A stretch of 61,265 bases of DNA from Galbibacter kalidii (GTDB lineage Bacteria > Bacteroidota > Bacteroidia > Flavobacteriales > Flavobacteriaceae): NCBI RefSeq assembly GCF_026241135.1, contig NZ_JAPFGA010000018.1:1-61265 (forward strand). Reading direction: 5' to 3'. This document shows positions 51,288 to 60,161 of the stretch, in pieces. The notes under the pieces are model-generated. The model worked only from the letters and a program-made list of their open reading frames with translations. It was not told the DNA's origin and searched no databases. Positions within the stretch are counted from its first letter, which is position 1, and every line of letters begins with the position of its first letter. The translations under genes were made by a program, and so were the position numbers.

Positions 51288-53474
51288 TTACCGTGTAAAC
51301 AACAACTCCCTATACTTTGTAAGTGGCCACAACGAATCGTCCACTAAGAGTTCAAGCTTATCACAATGGTAACGTATCTTAGCAAAATAGGGCAGCACCT
51401 TTTCACAGTATGCCTCAGCTTTAAGCTCAACTTTTTCTAATTTATTGGCTTTTTTCCGCTCTTCAACCATAAAGTTCACATTTGAGTTGATCTCTGAGAT
51501 GTGATTGGATATCTCTTCTATCAAATCCAATTGTTCGGGAGCCAGTTTTTTAAAATCACTCCCGAAGACCTCTTTGAGCCCTTTCACATTTTCTATAAGT
51601 GTGTTTTGATATCGTATAGCCGTTGGAATCACATGATTTTTTGCAATATCGCCCAACACACGACCTTCAATCTGAACTTTCAACGCATATTCTTCCAATT
51701 CGATCTCGTGACGGGCACGTATTTCTACGGAATTCATCACTCCCATTTCTTCAAATAAGTCCACTGCTTTTTTAGAGACAGAGGCTTTTAAGGCCTCAGG
51801 TGTTGTTTTCTTGTTGCTCAACCCTCTTTTTTCAGCTTCTTTTTCCCAAGCGGCACTATATCCATCGCCTTCAAAGCGAATCTTCTTAGACGATTTTATG
51901 TACTCTCTCAACACATTAAAAACAGCCTCATCTTTTTTAAGTCCTTTTTTGTCGATCAAGCCATCTACTTCTTTTTTGAACTCTTGAAGCTGTTTGGCCA
52001 CGATGGTATTCAGTACCGTCATAGGTTTGGCACAATTGGATTTAGACCCTACTGCACGAAATTCAAATTTATTCCCCGTAAAAGCAAAAGAGGAGGTTCG
52101 ATTTCTATCGGTATTATCCAATAAAATTTCAGGTATTTTTCCCACCACGTTCAATTTCAGGTCTGTTTTTTCCTGTGGTGATAATTTTCCTTTGGAAACA
52201 TCTTCCAACTCATCCAAAACCTTGGTAAGTTGTGACCCAATAAAAACCGAAACAATGGCCGGTGGTGCTTCGTTGGCTCCCAAACGATGATCATTGGACA
52301 CCGAAGCCACCGAAGCTCTTAACAAGGCTTCGTTATCGTGAACCGCTTTGATGGTATTGATAAAAAAGGTCAAAAACTGAAGGTTTTTTGTCGGTGTAGT
52401 ACCCGGACTCAGCAAATTGACCCCATTGTTGGTTGCCAAAGACCAATTGTTGTGTTTTCCGGATCCGTTGATGCCGGCAAAGGGTTTTTCATGAAAAAGT
52501 ACCTTGAAATTATGCTTGTCGGCTATTTTGTCCATCAAGTCCATCAACAGCGAATTGTGGTCAACCGACAAGTTGGCTTCTTCAAACAGTGGCGCCAATT
52601 CAAACTGATTGGGTGCCACCTCATTATGCCTTGTTTTTACAGGAATCCCCAATTTCACACATTCATTTTCGAGTTCCCGCATAAAACTCAACACCCTGTC
52701 AGGGATCGATCCAAAGTAATGATCGTCCAACTGCTGTCCTTTTGCCGGGGAATGTCCAAGGAGTGTTCTTCCCGCCAATACAATATCTGGACGTGAGGAC
52801 GCCAATACCTTATCGATCAAAAAATATTCTTGCTCCCAACCCAAAGTAGCATATACCTTGGTCACACTCTTATCAAAATAGCGAGCCACTTCGGTAGCTG
52901 CACCATCAATAGCCTGCAATGCCCTCAAAAGTGGCGCTTTATTGTCTAAAGCCTCTCCGGTATAGGAGACAAACACCGTAGGAATACACAAGGTTGTTCC
53001 GTACACAAACGCAGGAGAGGTCGGATCCCAAGCTGTATATCCCCGGGCTTCAAATGTATTTCTGATCCCTCCATGCGGAAAGCTGGATGCATCCGGTTCT
53101 TGCTGCACCAATTGATCCCCCCCGAATTTTTCTACAGCCTGCGAATTATTGATAGGCTCAAAAAAAGCGTCGTGTTTTTCGGCCGTAGCCCCTGTCAAAG
53201 GTTGAAACCAATGTGTATAATGTGTAGCCCCTTTTGACAAGGCCCAATTTTTCATGGCTGCAGCAATTTCATCAGCAAGTTTTCTGTCAATATTCCCACC
53301 GCCCTCTATGGCCGACATCACACTATTGAAAGCTTCTTTTGACAATACTTGACGCATTACCATTTCATTAAAAACACTGGTTCCATACAGCGCCGATCTT
53401 TTCCCATCTGAAGTAACTCCTAACGGTTTTCGTCCAAATGTCTCTTTAATAGCCTTAAACCTGATTGTTGACAT
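51288..53474 (-). CDS. glnN: Glutamine synthetase type III
   Basis: Large dodecameric glutamine synthetase of 728 residues, cytoplasmic, making glutamine from glutamate, ammonia and ATP. Visible parts: the N-terminal FGRKPLGVTSDGKRSALYG, GGIRNTFEARGYTAWDPTSP, LGWEQEYFLIDK (metal Glu), KTRHNEVAPNQFELAP, the catalytic HEKPFAGINGSGKHNNWSL and the LDNTDRNRTSSFAFTGNKFEFRAVGS substrate motif. It is divergent from a GSII gene, so both enzymes share the upstream region. No TAnnTTTG box is perfect; CATTTTTG is close. Confidence 0.96.
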   Translation of the reverse strand: MSTIRFKAIKETFGRKPLGVTSDGKRSALYGTSVFNEMVMRQVLSKEAFNSVMSAIEGGGNIDRKLADEIAAAMKNWALSKGATHYTHWFQPLTGATAEKHDAFFEPINNSQAVEKFGGDQLVQQEPDASSFPHGGIRNTFEARGYTAWDPTSPAFVYGTTLCIPTVFVSYTGEALDNKAPLLRALQAIDGAATEVARYFDKSVTKVYATLGWEQEYFLIDKVLASSRPDIVLAGRTLLGHSPAKGQQLDDHYFGSIPDRVLSFMRELENECVKLGIPVKTRHNEVAPNQFELAPLFEEANLSVDHNSLLMDLMDKIADKHNFKVLFHEKPFAGINGSGKHNNWSLATNNGVNLLSPGTTPTKNLQFLTFFINTIKAVHDNEALLRASVASVSNDHRLGANEAPPAIVSVFIGSQLTKVLDELEDVSKGKLSPQEKTDLKLNVVGKIPEILLDNTDRNRTSSFAFTGNKFEFRAVGSKSNCAKPMTVLNTIVAKQLQEFKKEVDGLIDKKGLKKDEAVFNVLREYIKSSKKIRFEGDGYSAAWEKEAEKRGLSNKKTTPEALKASVSKKAVDLFEEMGVMNSVEIRARHEIELEEYALKVQIEGRVLGDIAKNHVIPTAIRYQNTLIENVKGLKEVFGSDFKKLAPEQLDLIEEISNHISEINSNVNFMVEERKKANKLEKVELKAEAYCEKVLPYFAKIRYHCDKLELLVDDSLWPLTKYRELLFTR

Positions 53475-53594
53475 AATATTTTTAGTTATAAAAAGTTGAT
53501 TTTTAAGTTGATATGTTTAATAGATAACAAAAATGCGATTTTCATTTTTAATCCATTACTTTCAAGTAAATAAAATATTAAATTATTATTAACA

Positions 53595-53602
53595 TATTTT
53601 TG
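53595..53602 (+). promoter_or_regulatory. Possible upstream TAnnTTTG -7 box of glnA
   Basis: TATTTTTG, 155 bases before the glnA start; possibly a second promoter. Confidence 0.35.
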
Positions 53603-53623
53603 AAAATTTACATAAAAATGAAA

Positions 53624-53647
53624 ATACCCTGTCTAAAAATAGGGTAT
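53624..53647. promoter_or_regulatory. Hairpin ATACCCT/AGGGTAT between the two glutamine synthetase genes
   Basis: Inverted 7-bp arms with a 10-base spacer in the glnN-glnA divergent region, between the two plus-strand TAnnTTTG boxes; could be an operator for a nitrogen regulator or an early terminator. Confidence 0.4.
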
Positions 53648-53713
53648 TAATAAAAATAATAATATTTTTTGAAAAACACCCCGATGATTTTCGGTATCAA
53701 ACATAAAAAAACA

Positions 53714-53721
53714 TATTTTTG
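53714..53721 (+). promoter_or_regulatory. TAnnTTTG -7 box of glnA
   Basis: TATTTTTG, 35 bases before the ATG at 53757. Confidence 0.55.
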
Positions 53722-53756
53722 CTAACTGAGTAAAGTTCAATTAAAACTATTAAAAA

Positions 53757-54788
53757 ATGAGTAAGGCTAAACTTGAGTACATTTGGTTAGATGGATACTT
53801 TCCTACCCAAAACATGAGAAGTAAAACCAAAGTTGAAGATGATTTCAGTGGTAAATTAGAAGATTGCCCTATCTGGTCGTTTGACGGCTCTTCAACAAAA
53901 CAAGCAGAAGGAGGCTCATCTGACTGTCTATTGAAACCCGTTGCTATCTACCCGGATCCGGCACGTAAAAACGGATATTTGGTGATGGCTGAGGTTTTAA
54001 ACGCTGATGGAACTCCTCACAAAACCAACTCGAGAGCAACGATCGATGCTGATAATGACGAAGACTTCTGGTTTGGTTTTGAGCAAGAATATTTTATAAT
54101 GGACACTAAAACCCAACTACCTCTTGGTTTCCCTGTAGGTGGATATCCGGGACCACAAGGAATGTACTACTGCTCTGTTGGTGGTAGAAACACTCACGGT
54201 AGAAAACTTGTTGAAAGACATGCCGACCTTTGTATAGAAGCCGGACTTAACTTTGAAGGTATTAATCAGGAAGTTGCTTCAGGACAGTGGGAATTCCAAC
54301 TTTTTGCAAAAGGAGCTAAAAAAGCTGGAGACGAAATTTGGGTAGCCCGTTATTTACTGGACAGGCTTACTGAAGAATACGGTTATTATATCGAATATCA
54401 CCCTAAACCAGTCAAAGGTGACTGGAACGGTTCGGGAATGCACGCAAACTTTTCTAATACCCTTTTAAGAACTGCCGGTTCTAAAGATATCTACGACAGA
54501 GTATGTGAAGCGTTTAGACCTGTTACCAAAGAACACATTGCTGTTTATGGTGAGTTCAATGACCAACGTTTGACCGGTGATCACGAAACAGCTTCTATAA
54601 ACGACTTCAGTTATGGAGTATCAGATAGAGGAGCTTCTATTCGTATCCCAATTATTACAGTTGAAAAAGGATATAAAGGATGGTTGGAAGACAGACGTCC
54701 TGCTTCCAATGCAGATCCATATAAAGTAGCTGCTAGAATCATCGAGACAGTTAAAACTGCAGATGTGAAAGTAGAAGCAAAATTTTAA
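53757..54788 (+). CDS. glnA: Glutamine synthetase type II (eukaryotic-like)
   Basis: Glutamine synthetase of 343 residues of the short GSII class, similar in layout to plant and animal enzymes: beta-grasp part KLEYIWLDGYFPTQNMRSKT, IWSFDGSSTKQAEGGSSDCLLKPV, then FGFEQEYFIMD, GINQEVASGQWEFQ, GDWNGSGMHANFS, and HETASINDFSYGVSDRGASIRIP. It probably makes glutamine alongside GSIII. It is followed by a strong terminator. Confidence 0.95.
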   Translation: MSKAKLEYIWLDGYFPTQNMRSKTKVEDDFSGKLEDCPIWSFDGSSTKQAEGGSSDCLLKPVAIYPDPARKNGYLVMAEVLNADGTPHKTNSRATIDADNDEDFWFGFEQEYFIMDTKTQLPLGFPVGGYPGPQGMYYCSVGGRNTHGRKLVERHADLCIEAGLNFEGINQEVASGQWEFQLFAKGAKKAGDEIWVARYLLDRLTEEYGYYIEYHPKPVKGDWNGSGMHANFSNTLLRTAGSKDIYDRVCEAFRPVTKEHIAVYGEFNDQRLTGDHETASINDFSYGVSDRGASIRIPIITVEKGYKGWLEDRRPASNADPYKVAARIIETVKTADVKVEAKF

Positions 54789-54828
54789 TAATTAACCTAC
54801 CTATTAGAATTTGTTAAGAAAGGTTGCC

Positions 54829-54858
54829 AATTTTATTTGGCAGCCTTTTTTTTATTTA
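54829..54858 (+). terminator. Terminator of glnA
   Basis: AAAGGTTGCCAA/TTGGCAGCCTTT stem (one G-T pair), 6-base loop, followed by eight T. Confidence 0.85.
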
Positions 54859-54917
54859 GCCTGCTTACAATTTTTGAAGTAATCATATCTGAATGATACA
54901 GATGAACTAAACTAAAT

Positions 54918-55850
54918 TCATTGCAAAGTAGTCCAGACAAAAGCTGCATACCCTCCAAGTAAAACCAAACCATCTCTCCATCCCAATCGCAAGCCTTTGG
55001 GGAAAAACACCAAAGGAAGAACAACAAACGAAATACCCAACATCCAATACATATCATTAGTCAGCAAACCCGTATCATTTACATGAATAGGGGCTATCAT
55101 GGCCGTAATACCCAATACAGCTAAAATATTGAACACATTGGAGCCTAAAAGATTTCCCAAGGAAATCGCTTTTTCCTTTTTAATAACCGCTATAACCGAA
55201 GCAGCCAACTCCGGAACACTAGTCCCTATGGAGACAACCGTTACCGCTATGATACGTCTGCTTACTCCGTAAAACTCAGCCATCCCTACTGCTCCTTCGA
55301 TCAACAATTCCGACCCACCCCAGAGTGCGACACCTCCCAAAGACAAAAACAACATCACTTTATACAGCGGAAGTTCCTCTTGGTCAGTTTCCTCTGCCAA
55401 CACAGCTGGTTTTTGAAATCTGAGCAGATAGATTAGAAAAACGACAAGAAAACTGAACAAAATAATCCCTTCATAACGCTCTAAGACATGATCGAAAAAT
55501 ACAAAGCCAAACAACATCAACGAAGCCAGCATCACGACCGGCCAGCCTGTTTTGTAAAAACTTTTTTCAACATCGATGCTCGATAAAATAATTGTTATAG
55601 CCAATACCATACCTAAATTGGCTACATTAGACCCGATTACATTTCCCATGGCAAGGTCTGGAAAGCCGTCTAAAGCGGATTTCACACTTACGATAAGTTC
55701 CGGAGCAGAGGTCGCCAAGGACACCACCGTCATTCCGATAACGATTTTCGGGATATTTAATTTTATTGATAAGCTTACAGCTGCTTTTAAAAGCCAATTT
55801 CCGCCCAAAACCAATAGAAAAAGGCCGAGCACAACAAAGAGAAAGTTCAT
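54918..55850 (-). CDS. Calcium/sodium antiporter (CaCA superfamily, YrbG-like)
   Basis: Membrane protein of 310 residues with ten predicted helices. The two alpha-repeats that bind the cation are SLATSAPELIVSVKSALDGFPDLAMGNVIGSNVANLG and SIGTSVPELAASVIAVIKKEKAISLGNLLGSNVFNILAVLG; both keep the GNxxGSN and PELxxS residues. The central loop has EETDQEELPL. It should exchange Ca2+ for Na+ or K+ across the inner membrane. It is monocistronic and divergent from blaI. Confidence 0.93.
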   Translation of the reverse strand: MNFLFVVLGLFLLVLGGNWLLKAAVSLSIKLNIPKIVIGMTVVSLATSAPELIVSVKSALDGFPDLAMGNVIGSNVANLGMVLAITIILSSIDVEKSFYKTGWPVVMLASLMLFGFVFFDHVLERYEGIILFSFLVVFLIYLLRFQKPAVLAEETDQEELPLYKVMLFLSLGGVALWGGSELLIEGAVGMAEFYGVSRRIIAVTVVSIGTSVPELAASVIAVIKKEKAISLGNLLGSNVFNILAVLGITAMIAPIHVNDTGLLTNDMYWMLGISFVVLPLVFFPKGLRLGWRDGLVLLGGYAAFVWTTLQ

Positions 55851-55929
55851 TTACAGTTGTTTTGCTACGAAGATATACAATTAGATAAAGCAACAAACTC
55901 TCCTCATAAAACTAATGAATTAGTTAAAT

Positions 55930-55973
55930 AACTATAAAAATAGTTGTATAACTAAAAATATAGTTTATATTTG
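55930..55973 (+). promoter_or_regulatory. Nested AACTAT/ATAGTT operator-like repeats overlapping the blaI promoter
   Basis: AACTATAAAAATAGTT (55930-55945), AGTTGTATAACT (55942-55953) and AACTAAAAATATAGTT (55950-55965) are inverted repeats sharing half-sites, directly before the -7 box TATATTTG (55966-55973). This is the layout expected for a winged-helix dimer that represses its own operon. Confidence 0.6.
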
Positions 55974-56002
55974 CTTTCGCATAAGCGTATAAAATGAAGT
56001 AG

Positions 56003-56362
56003 ATGAAAAAGCTCACTAACAAAGAAGAAGAGGTGATGAAAATATTATGGAAGCTTGAAAAAGCTTTTGTAAAAGAAGTCTTGTCTAAAATAAAAGATGA
56101 CAAACCACACTACAACACCTTATCGACCATTATTCGCAATTTGGAAGATAAAGGTTATGTGGGACATAAAGCTTACGGGAACACCCATCAATATTTTCCC
56201 GTTATAAAAAAGGAAGATTACAGAAAACGTTTTGTCGCTTCTGCCATTGAGGACTATTTCAACAACTCATATAAGAACCTAGTTTCTTTTTTTGCCGATG
56301 AAGAGAAGATCAGTATTAATGAACTGAAAGACATTATCAAACAAATAGAAAACAAAAAATAA
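56003..56362 (+). CDS. BlaI/MecI/CopY family transcriptional repressor
   Basis: Winged-helix regulator of 119 residues: LTNKEEEVMKILWKLEKAFVKEVLSKI (first helices), HYNTLSTIIRNLEDKGYVGHKAYGNTHQYFP (recognition helix and wing) and a C-terminal dimer helix (DYFNNSYKNLVSFFADEEKI). BlaI-type repressors are cleaved when a partner metalloprotease senses antibiotic or cell-wall stress. Its stop overlaps the next gene by one base, and its own promoter is covered by the AACTAT/ATAGTT repeats. Confidence 0.92.
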   Translation: MKKLTNKEEEVMKILWKLEKAFVKEVLSKIKDDKPHYNTLSTIIRNLEDKGYVGHKAYGNTHQYFPVIKKEDYRKRFVASAIEDYFNNSYKNLVSFFADEEKISINELKDIIKQIENKK

Positions 56363-57726
56363 TGGAAGATTTTTTTACATACCTGCTTAAAAGCTACGGG
56401 GTTTTACTCATTTTTTGGTTGATTTACACCCTTTTCCTAAAAAAAGAAACCTTTTTTGTACAAAACAGGTGGTTTTTATTATCCGGTCTCGCTTTTTCCA
56501 TATTATTTCCCCTTATATATTTTGAAAAAACAGCGCTGATTGAGATACAGCCAGAACTCTCTTTCAGTAACACTCCTATCAATTCAGCTGTAGAAAACCA
56601 AGGGTTTGATTTTATAAAAGCAATCTTCTATATACATATTATCGGTGTCTTATTTTTCCTAAGCCGGTTAGGGATTCAGTTAATATCACTTTACCGGTTT
56701 ATCAAAAAAGGGAAAACGATTCAGAAAGCAAGCATCAAACATGTTCACGTTTCAAAAAAAGTGAGTCCCTTTTCGTTTTTCCACTATGTGGTCTACAATC
56801 CTGATTTATACAGTGAAAAAGAATTAAAAACCATATTAAAACACGAAAAGGTGCATGTGAAACAATTTCATTCCTTGGATGTCATACTTATCCATTTGTT
56901 CGCTGCATTCTTTTGGTCGAACCCCTTGGTCTGGTTTTATAAAAAAGACCTGACGCAAAATATGGAATACATAGCCGATATGGAGACAGCGGAAACAGCA
57001 AATAGCGACTTGAAAAACTATCAATATTTACTATTGAAACAATCATATGGAGACCAATTCTCCATCATTAATCCATTTTTTAATTCATTAATCAAAAAAC
57101 GAATTCTTATGTTACAAAAACAAAAATCAAACAAAGTAAAATTATTACGTTATGCATTAATTGCACCTTTTTTATTAGGTTTTATGCTACTGTTCAGTTT
57201 TAAAACGGTTACTACCTATAAAGTACCTTCTGAAACCGCACAAAAAACAGCAATTACTCCACATAACGAACAAGATGATGATCCGATATATGTGGTAGAT
57301 GGAAAAGTAGTTTCAAAAAGTATTATGGCAGCTATCGATCCTAAATCAATTGACAAAATAAACGTCCTCAAAGGAGAGAAAGCCGTAAAAAAATATGGTG
57401 AAAAGGCTAAAAACGGAGTTGTTGAAATTTTCTTGAAGAAAGATTCAAAAAACACATCTGCTAATACAGGAAATGGAATTAGCATCAAGAAAACCAGTGA
57501 GGCCAATACTCCTGATGCTTTATTGAAAAAGACAAAACTAGATGTTAAAGAAAAATTACTTATCATCGATGATAAGGAAGCTACAGAAGAAGAGCTATCT
57601 GAAATTAACCCAGACGATATTGGTAGTGTAATGGTATTGAAAGAAGCAAAAGCTATTGAAAAATATGGAGAGGAAGGCAAAAACGGAGTTATTGTTATAA
57701 AAACAAAATCGTCTGTAAAAGAATAA
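56362..57726 (+). CDS. BlaR1-like M56 metallopeptidase with two TonB-plug-like repeats
   Basis: Protein of 454 residues: about three helices up to 115, the M56 protease motif HEKVH (161-165) with a following helix VILIHLFAAFFWSNPLVWF, another helix at 262-280, then an extracytoplasmic tail. The tail has no penicillin-binding sensor; it has two copies of a TonB-receptor plug-like pattern, DPIYVVDGK...IDPKSIDKINVLKGEKAVKKYG (308-360) and LLIIDDKEA...INPDDIGSVMVLKEAKAIEKYG (about 398-449). It would cut the coupled BlaI in response to an unknown envelope signal. Confidence 0.9.
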   Translation: MEDFFTYLLKSYGVLLIFWLIYTLFLKKETFFVQNRWFLLSGLAFSILFPLIYFEKTALIEIQPELSFSNTPINSAVENQGFDFIKAIFYIHIIGVLFFLSRLGIQLISLYRFIKKGKTIQKASIKHVHVSKKVSPFSFFHYVVYNPDLYSEKELKTILKHEKVHVKQFHSLDVILIHLFAAFFWSNPLVWFYKKDLTQNMEYIADMETAETANSDLKNYQYLLLKQSYGDQFSIINPFFNSLIKKRILMLQKQKSNKVKLLRYALIAPFLLGFMLLFSFKTVTTYKVPSETAQKTAITPHNEQDDDPIYVVDGKVVSKSIMAAIDPKSIDKINVLKGEKAVKKYGEKAKNGVVEIFLKKDSKNTSANTGNGISIKKTSEANTPDALLKKTKLDVKEKLLIIDDKEATEEELSEINPDDIGSVMVLKEAKAIEKYGEEGKNGVIVIKTKSSVKE

Positions 57727-57750
57727 CCTCTTCAAAAAACACAAAGGATG

Positions 57751-57774
57751 GGCATGGATATTTTTATCCGTGCC
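57751..57774 (+). terminator. Terminator of the blaI-blaR1-like operon
   Basis: GGCATGGATA/TATCCGTGCC stem (one G-T pair) with a 4-base loop, then a run of T. Confidence 0.8.
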
Positions 57775-57817
57775 TTTTTCTTTTTGATTTTTATATATTT
57801 ACGTCAAAATCAACCGC

Positions 57818-57970
57818 ATGAAGAAAAGCATTTTTAAAATACTCGCAAGGATTAACAAACTCCTGCTACCCAGTTTTTCCAAACGTGGACTTGATTTGGC
57901 CAAAGCTAAAAAATGGCAACTCGCGCTCATCGGTTGGCGCGCTTATATTACCAAAAATGCTTTGAGCTGA
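57818..57970 (+). CDS. 50-residue basic protein (often mis-named SsrA-binding protein)
   Basis: MKKSIFKILARINKLLLPSF, then SKRGLDLAKAKKWQLALIGW and RAYITKNALS; strongly basic with Trp/Tyr in the last third. In flavobacterial annotations I have seen very similar short proteins labelled SsrA-binding protein; it lacks the SmpB fold (about 150 aa), so that name is not supported. The pattern KKxxLDLxKAxKxQLAxIGWRxYxTxxAL looks conserved. It lies between the blaI operon terminator and a Dabb lipoprotein gene. Confidence 0.75.
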   Translation: MKKSIFKILARINKLLLPSFSKRGLDLAKAKKWQLALIGWRAYITKNALS

Positions 57971-58006
57971 CCATAATATTTATTTAATCATCAACTAACA
58001 ACACCA

Positions 58007-58384
58007 ATGAAACTAAGAAACTTAATCCCTGTTCTCGCTTTAACACTTTTTTTTACACTGAATAGCTGTAATAACACTCCTGAAAAAGGCACGATAACCC
58101 ATACTGTATTTTTTAAACTGAAACACCCTCAAGGCAGTGAGGCCGAAAAAGTGTTTATTGAAAAAGCTGTTGGTCTAAAATCCATTTCCACAGTGATGAA
58201 TATGACCTGCGTAAAAGAAGTGAGCAAGAAAAATGATTTTGATTGGGGCTTGACCATGCAATTCAAAAACCAAGCAGATTACGATACTTACACCAAGCAT
58301 CCCGACCATGTTGCTTTTGTCGAGAATATCTGGTTAAAAGAAGTCGAAGATTTTATGGAAATCGATTATGTTGATACGGAATAG
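58007..58384 (+). CDS. Dabb-domain lipoprotein (stress-responsive A/B barrel)
   Basis: Protein of 125 residues with a lipoprotein signal (MKLRNLIPVLALTLFFTLNSC, Cys21) and a Dabb domain: ITHTVFFKLKHPQGSEAEKVFIEKAVGLKSI, FDWGLTMQFKNQADYDTYTKHPDHVAFVENIWLKEVEDF. Dabb dimers form small barrels; some bind lipids or act as cyclases, but the role of membrane-anchored ones is unknown. It has 36 bp between it and the 50-residue gene. Confidence 0.88.
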   Translation: MKLRNLIPVLALTLFFTLNSCNNTPEKGTITHTVFFKLKHPQGSEAEKVFIEKAVGLKSISTVMNMTCVKEVSKKNDFDWGLTMQFKNQADYDTYTKHPDHVAFVENIWLKEVEDFMEIDYVDTE

Positions 58385-58473
58385 CTAACAAGCAACTATC
58401 TCAGGGCAAGCCCAACGAGACGTTCAAACAACATTCCATAACCCATATCTGTATAGATTACAGGGAATAAAAA

Positions 58474-58487
58474 CCCACTTAGTGGGG
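58474..58487. repeat. Short palindrome CCCACTTAGTGGG, probable rimO terminator
   Basis: CCCACT...AGTGGG directly past the rimO stop (minus strand), related to CTCACTTAGTGAG at 25662. Confidence 0.5.
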
Positions 58488-59789
58488 CTAAACAGGCTTT
58501 CCGTAAAGATCAAAATCTCCGGCATCTTCTATTAAAATATTGGTGTACTCCCCTACTTTTACGTAGTATTGAGAAGCATCAATAAGAACTTCGTTGTCCA
58601 CATCCGGGGAGTCAAATTCGGTTCGCCCTACGAAATAATTCCCTTCTTTCCGGTCAATGATACAACGGAAGGTCTCCCCTATTTTTTCCTGATTTAACTC
58701 CCATGAGATCTGCGATTGGATTTCCATGATCTCGTTGGCGCGCTGTTGTTTTATTTCCTCCGGCACATCGTCTTCAAGCTGATATGCATGAGTGTTTTCT
58801 TCATGTGAATAAGTAAAACATCCCAAACGCTCAAAGCGCATGTCTTTTACCCATTGTTTTAATTCTTCATAATGAGTTTCAGTCTCACCAGGGTAACCCA
58901 CGATCAAAGTGGTACGAATAGCCATTCCCGGAACTTTCTCACGGAATTGCTTTAACAGCTTCGTGGTTTTTTCATGTGTCGTGCCGCGTCGCATACTTTT
59001 TAATAAATCATCCGAAATATGCTGCAACGGAATATCAATATAATTACACACCTTAGGTTCATTCTTCATCACCTCCAATACATCCATCGGGAAGCCCGTC
59101 GGAAAGGCATAGTGCAAACGTATCCACTCGATCCCTTCCACTTTCACCAATTCTTTCAGAAGATCTCCCAGAACACGTTTTTTATAAAGATCCAAGCCGT
59201 AATAAGTGAGATCCTGGGCGATCAACACCAATTCCTTAACACCATTGGCGGCCAATTTTCCGGCTTCGGCTACCAAATCCTCTATCGGCGTACTTTTGTG
59301 TTTTCCACGCATCAACGGAATGGCACAAAAACTACACGGACGGTCACAGCCTTCGGCTATTTTCAGGTAGGCATAATTTTTCGGTGTGGTCGTAAGACGT
59401 TCCCCTATAAGCTCGTGTTTATAATCTGCTCCAAGGGCTTTTAACAAAATTGGCAGGTCTGATGTCCCGAAATATTGATCCACATCCGGAATTTCTTTTT
59501 CCAAATCCGGTTTATAGCGTTCGCTTAAACATCCGGTAACAAACACCTTATCGACAACACCTTCTTCTTTTTTATTTACGTATTCAAGAATCGTATTAAC
59601 GCTTTCCTCTTTTGCATTGTTTATAAATCCGCAGGTATTGATCACTACAATATTCCCCTCTTCTTCATGCACAACCTCTTTCCCTCCGGCTTTTAGTTGT
59701 CCCATCAAAACTTCACTGTCGTAAACGTTTTTGGAACACCCCAGGGTTACCACGTTGATCTTATTCTTTTTTAGTGATTTTGTCCTCAT
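58488..59789 (-). CDS. rimO: Ribosomal protein S12 methylthiotransferase RimO
   Basis: Radical-SAM enzyme of 433 residues with two [4Fe-4S] clusters that adds a methylthio group to Asp88 of ribosomal protein S12. The N-terminal UPF0004 domain has VTLGCSKNVYDSEVLMG and later VTGCLSERY; the radical SAM CxxxCxxC motif is EGCDRPCSFCAIPLMRGKHKS; a C-terminal TRAM domain follows. It sits downstream of ftsY and the 91-residue gene, the usual flavobacterial order. Confidence 0.95.
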   Translation of the reverse strand: MRTKSLKKNKINVVTLGCSKNVYDSEVLMGQLKAGGKEVVHEEEGNIVVINTCGFINNAKEESVNTILEYVNKKEEGVVDKVFVTGCLSERYKPDLEKEIPDVDQYFGTSDLPILLKALGADYKHELIGERLTTTPKNYAYLKIAEGCDRPCSFCAIPLMRGKHKSTPIEDLVAEAGKLAANGVKELVLIAQDLTYYGLDLYKKRVLGDLLKELVKVEGIEWIRLHYAFPTGFPMDVLEVMKNEPKVCNYIDIPLQHISDDLLKSMRRGTTHEKTTKLLKQFREKVPGMAIRTTLIVGYPGETETHYEELKQWVKDMRFERLGCFTYSHEENTHAYQLEDDVPEEIKQQRANEIMEIQSQISWELNQEKIGETFRCIIDRKEGNYFVGRTEFDSPDVDNEVLIDASQYYVKVGEYTNILIEDAGDFDLYGKPV

Positions 59790-59808
59790 ACCAGCTTTTT
59801 AGCGGTGG

Positions 59809-59816
59809 CAAAATTA
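59809..59816 (-). promoter_or_regulatory. TAnnTTTG -7 box of rimO
   Basis: The minus strand reads TAATTTTG, 19 bases before the rimO ATG, inside the 86-bp gap after the 91-residue gene, so rimO could also be transcribed alone. Confidence 0.5.
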
Positions 59817-59875
59817 CGATTTGAAAGCCTATTTTACGAAGATTAGCAGCTGTTTTTAGCTAACAAAGATTTATT

Positions 59876-60151
59876 TCAGCCAAAAATCCCTTCCAAATAC
59901 GACATCAACTGTGATTCGTAGTAGCGGAGCAGCGATAGCAGTACAACACATATTCCGATGAAATACCAGTTATACGTATTTCTTTGGATGATCTTAAAAC
60001 CGATAAAGGCAATGATTCCAAGAAAAACACCTATGATCACATTAGGCCACGGCCACATCCCTTTTATAATGGCATATACTTTTACAGCCGCATAAAAAAG
60101 ACAATAGTAAGCAATGATCTTGGTTACAGTTACTGAAATCTTATTAGGCAT
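59876..60151 (-). CDS. Small membrane protein of unknown function
   Basis: Protein of 91 residues with three likely transmembrane helices (IIAYYCLFYAAVKVYAI; VIIGVFLGIIAFIGFKII; WYFIGICVVLLSLLRYY). It lies 10 bp downstream of ftsY, and upstream of rimO, in an arrangement common in this family, so it is probably part of the operon. No domain is recognised. Confidence 0.78.
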   Translation of the reverse strand: MPNKISVTVTKIIAYYCLFYAAVKVYAIIKGMWPWPNVIIGVFLGIIAFIGFKIIQRNTYNWYFIGICVVLLSLLRYYESQLMSYLEGIFG

Positions 60152-60161
60152 CGAAATGATA

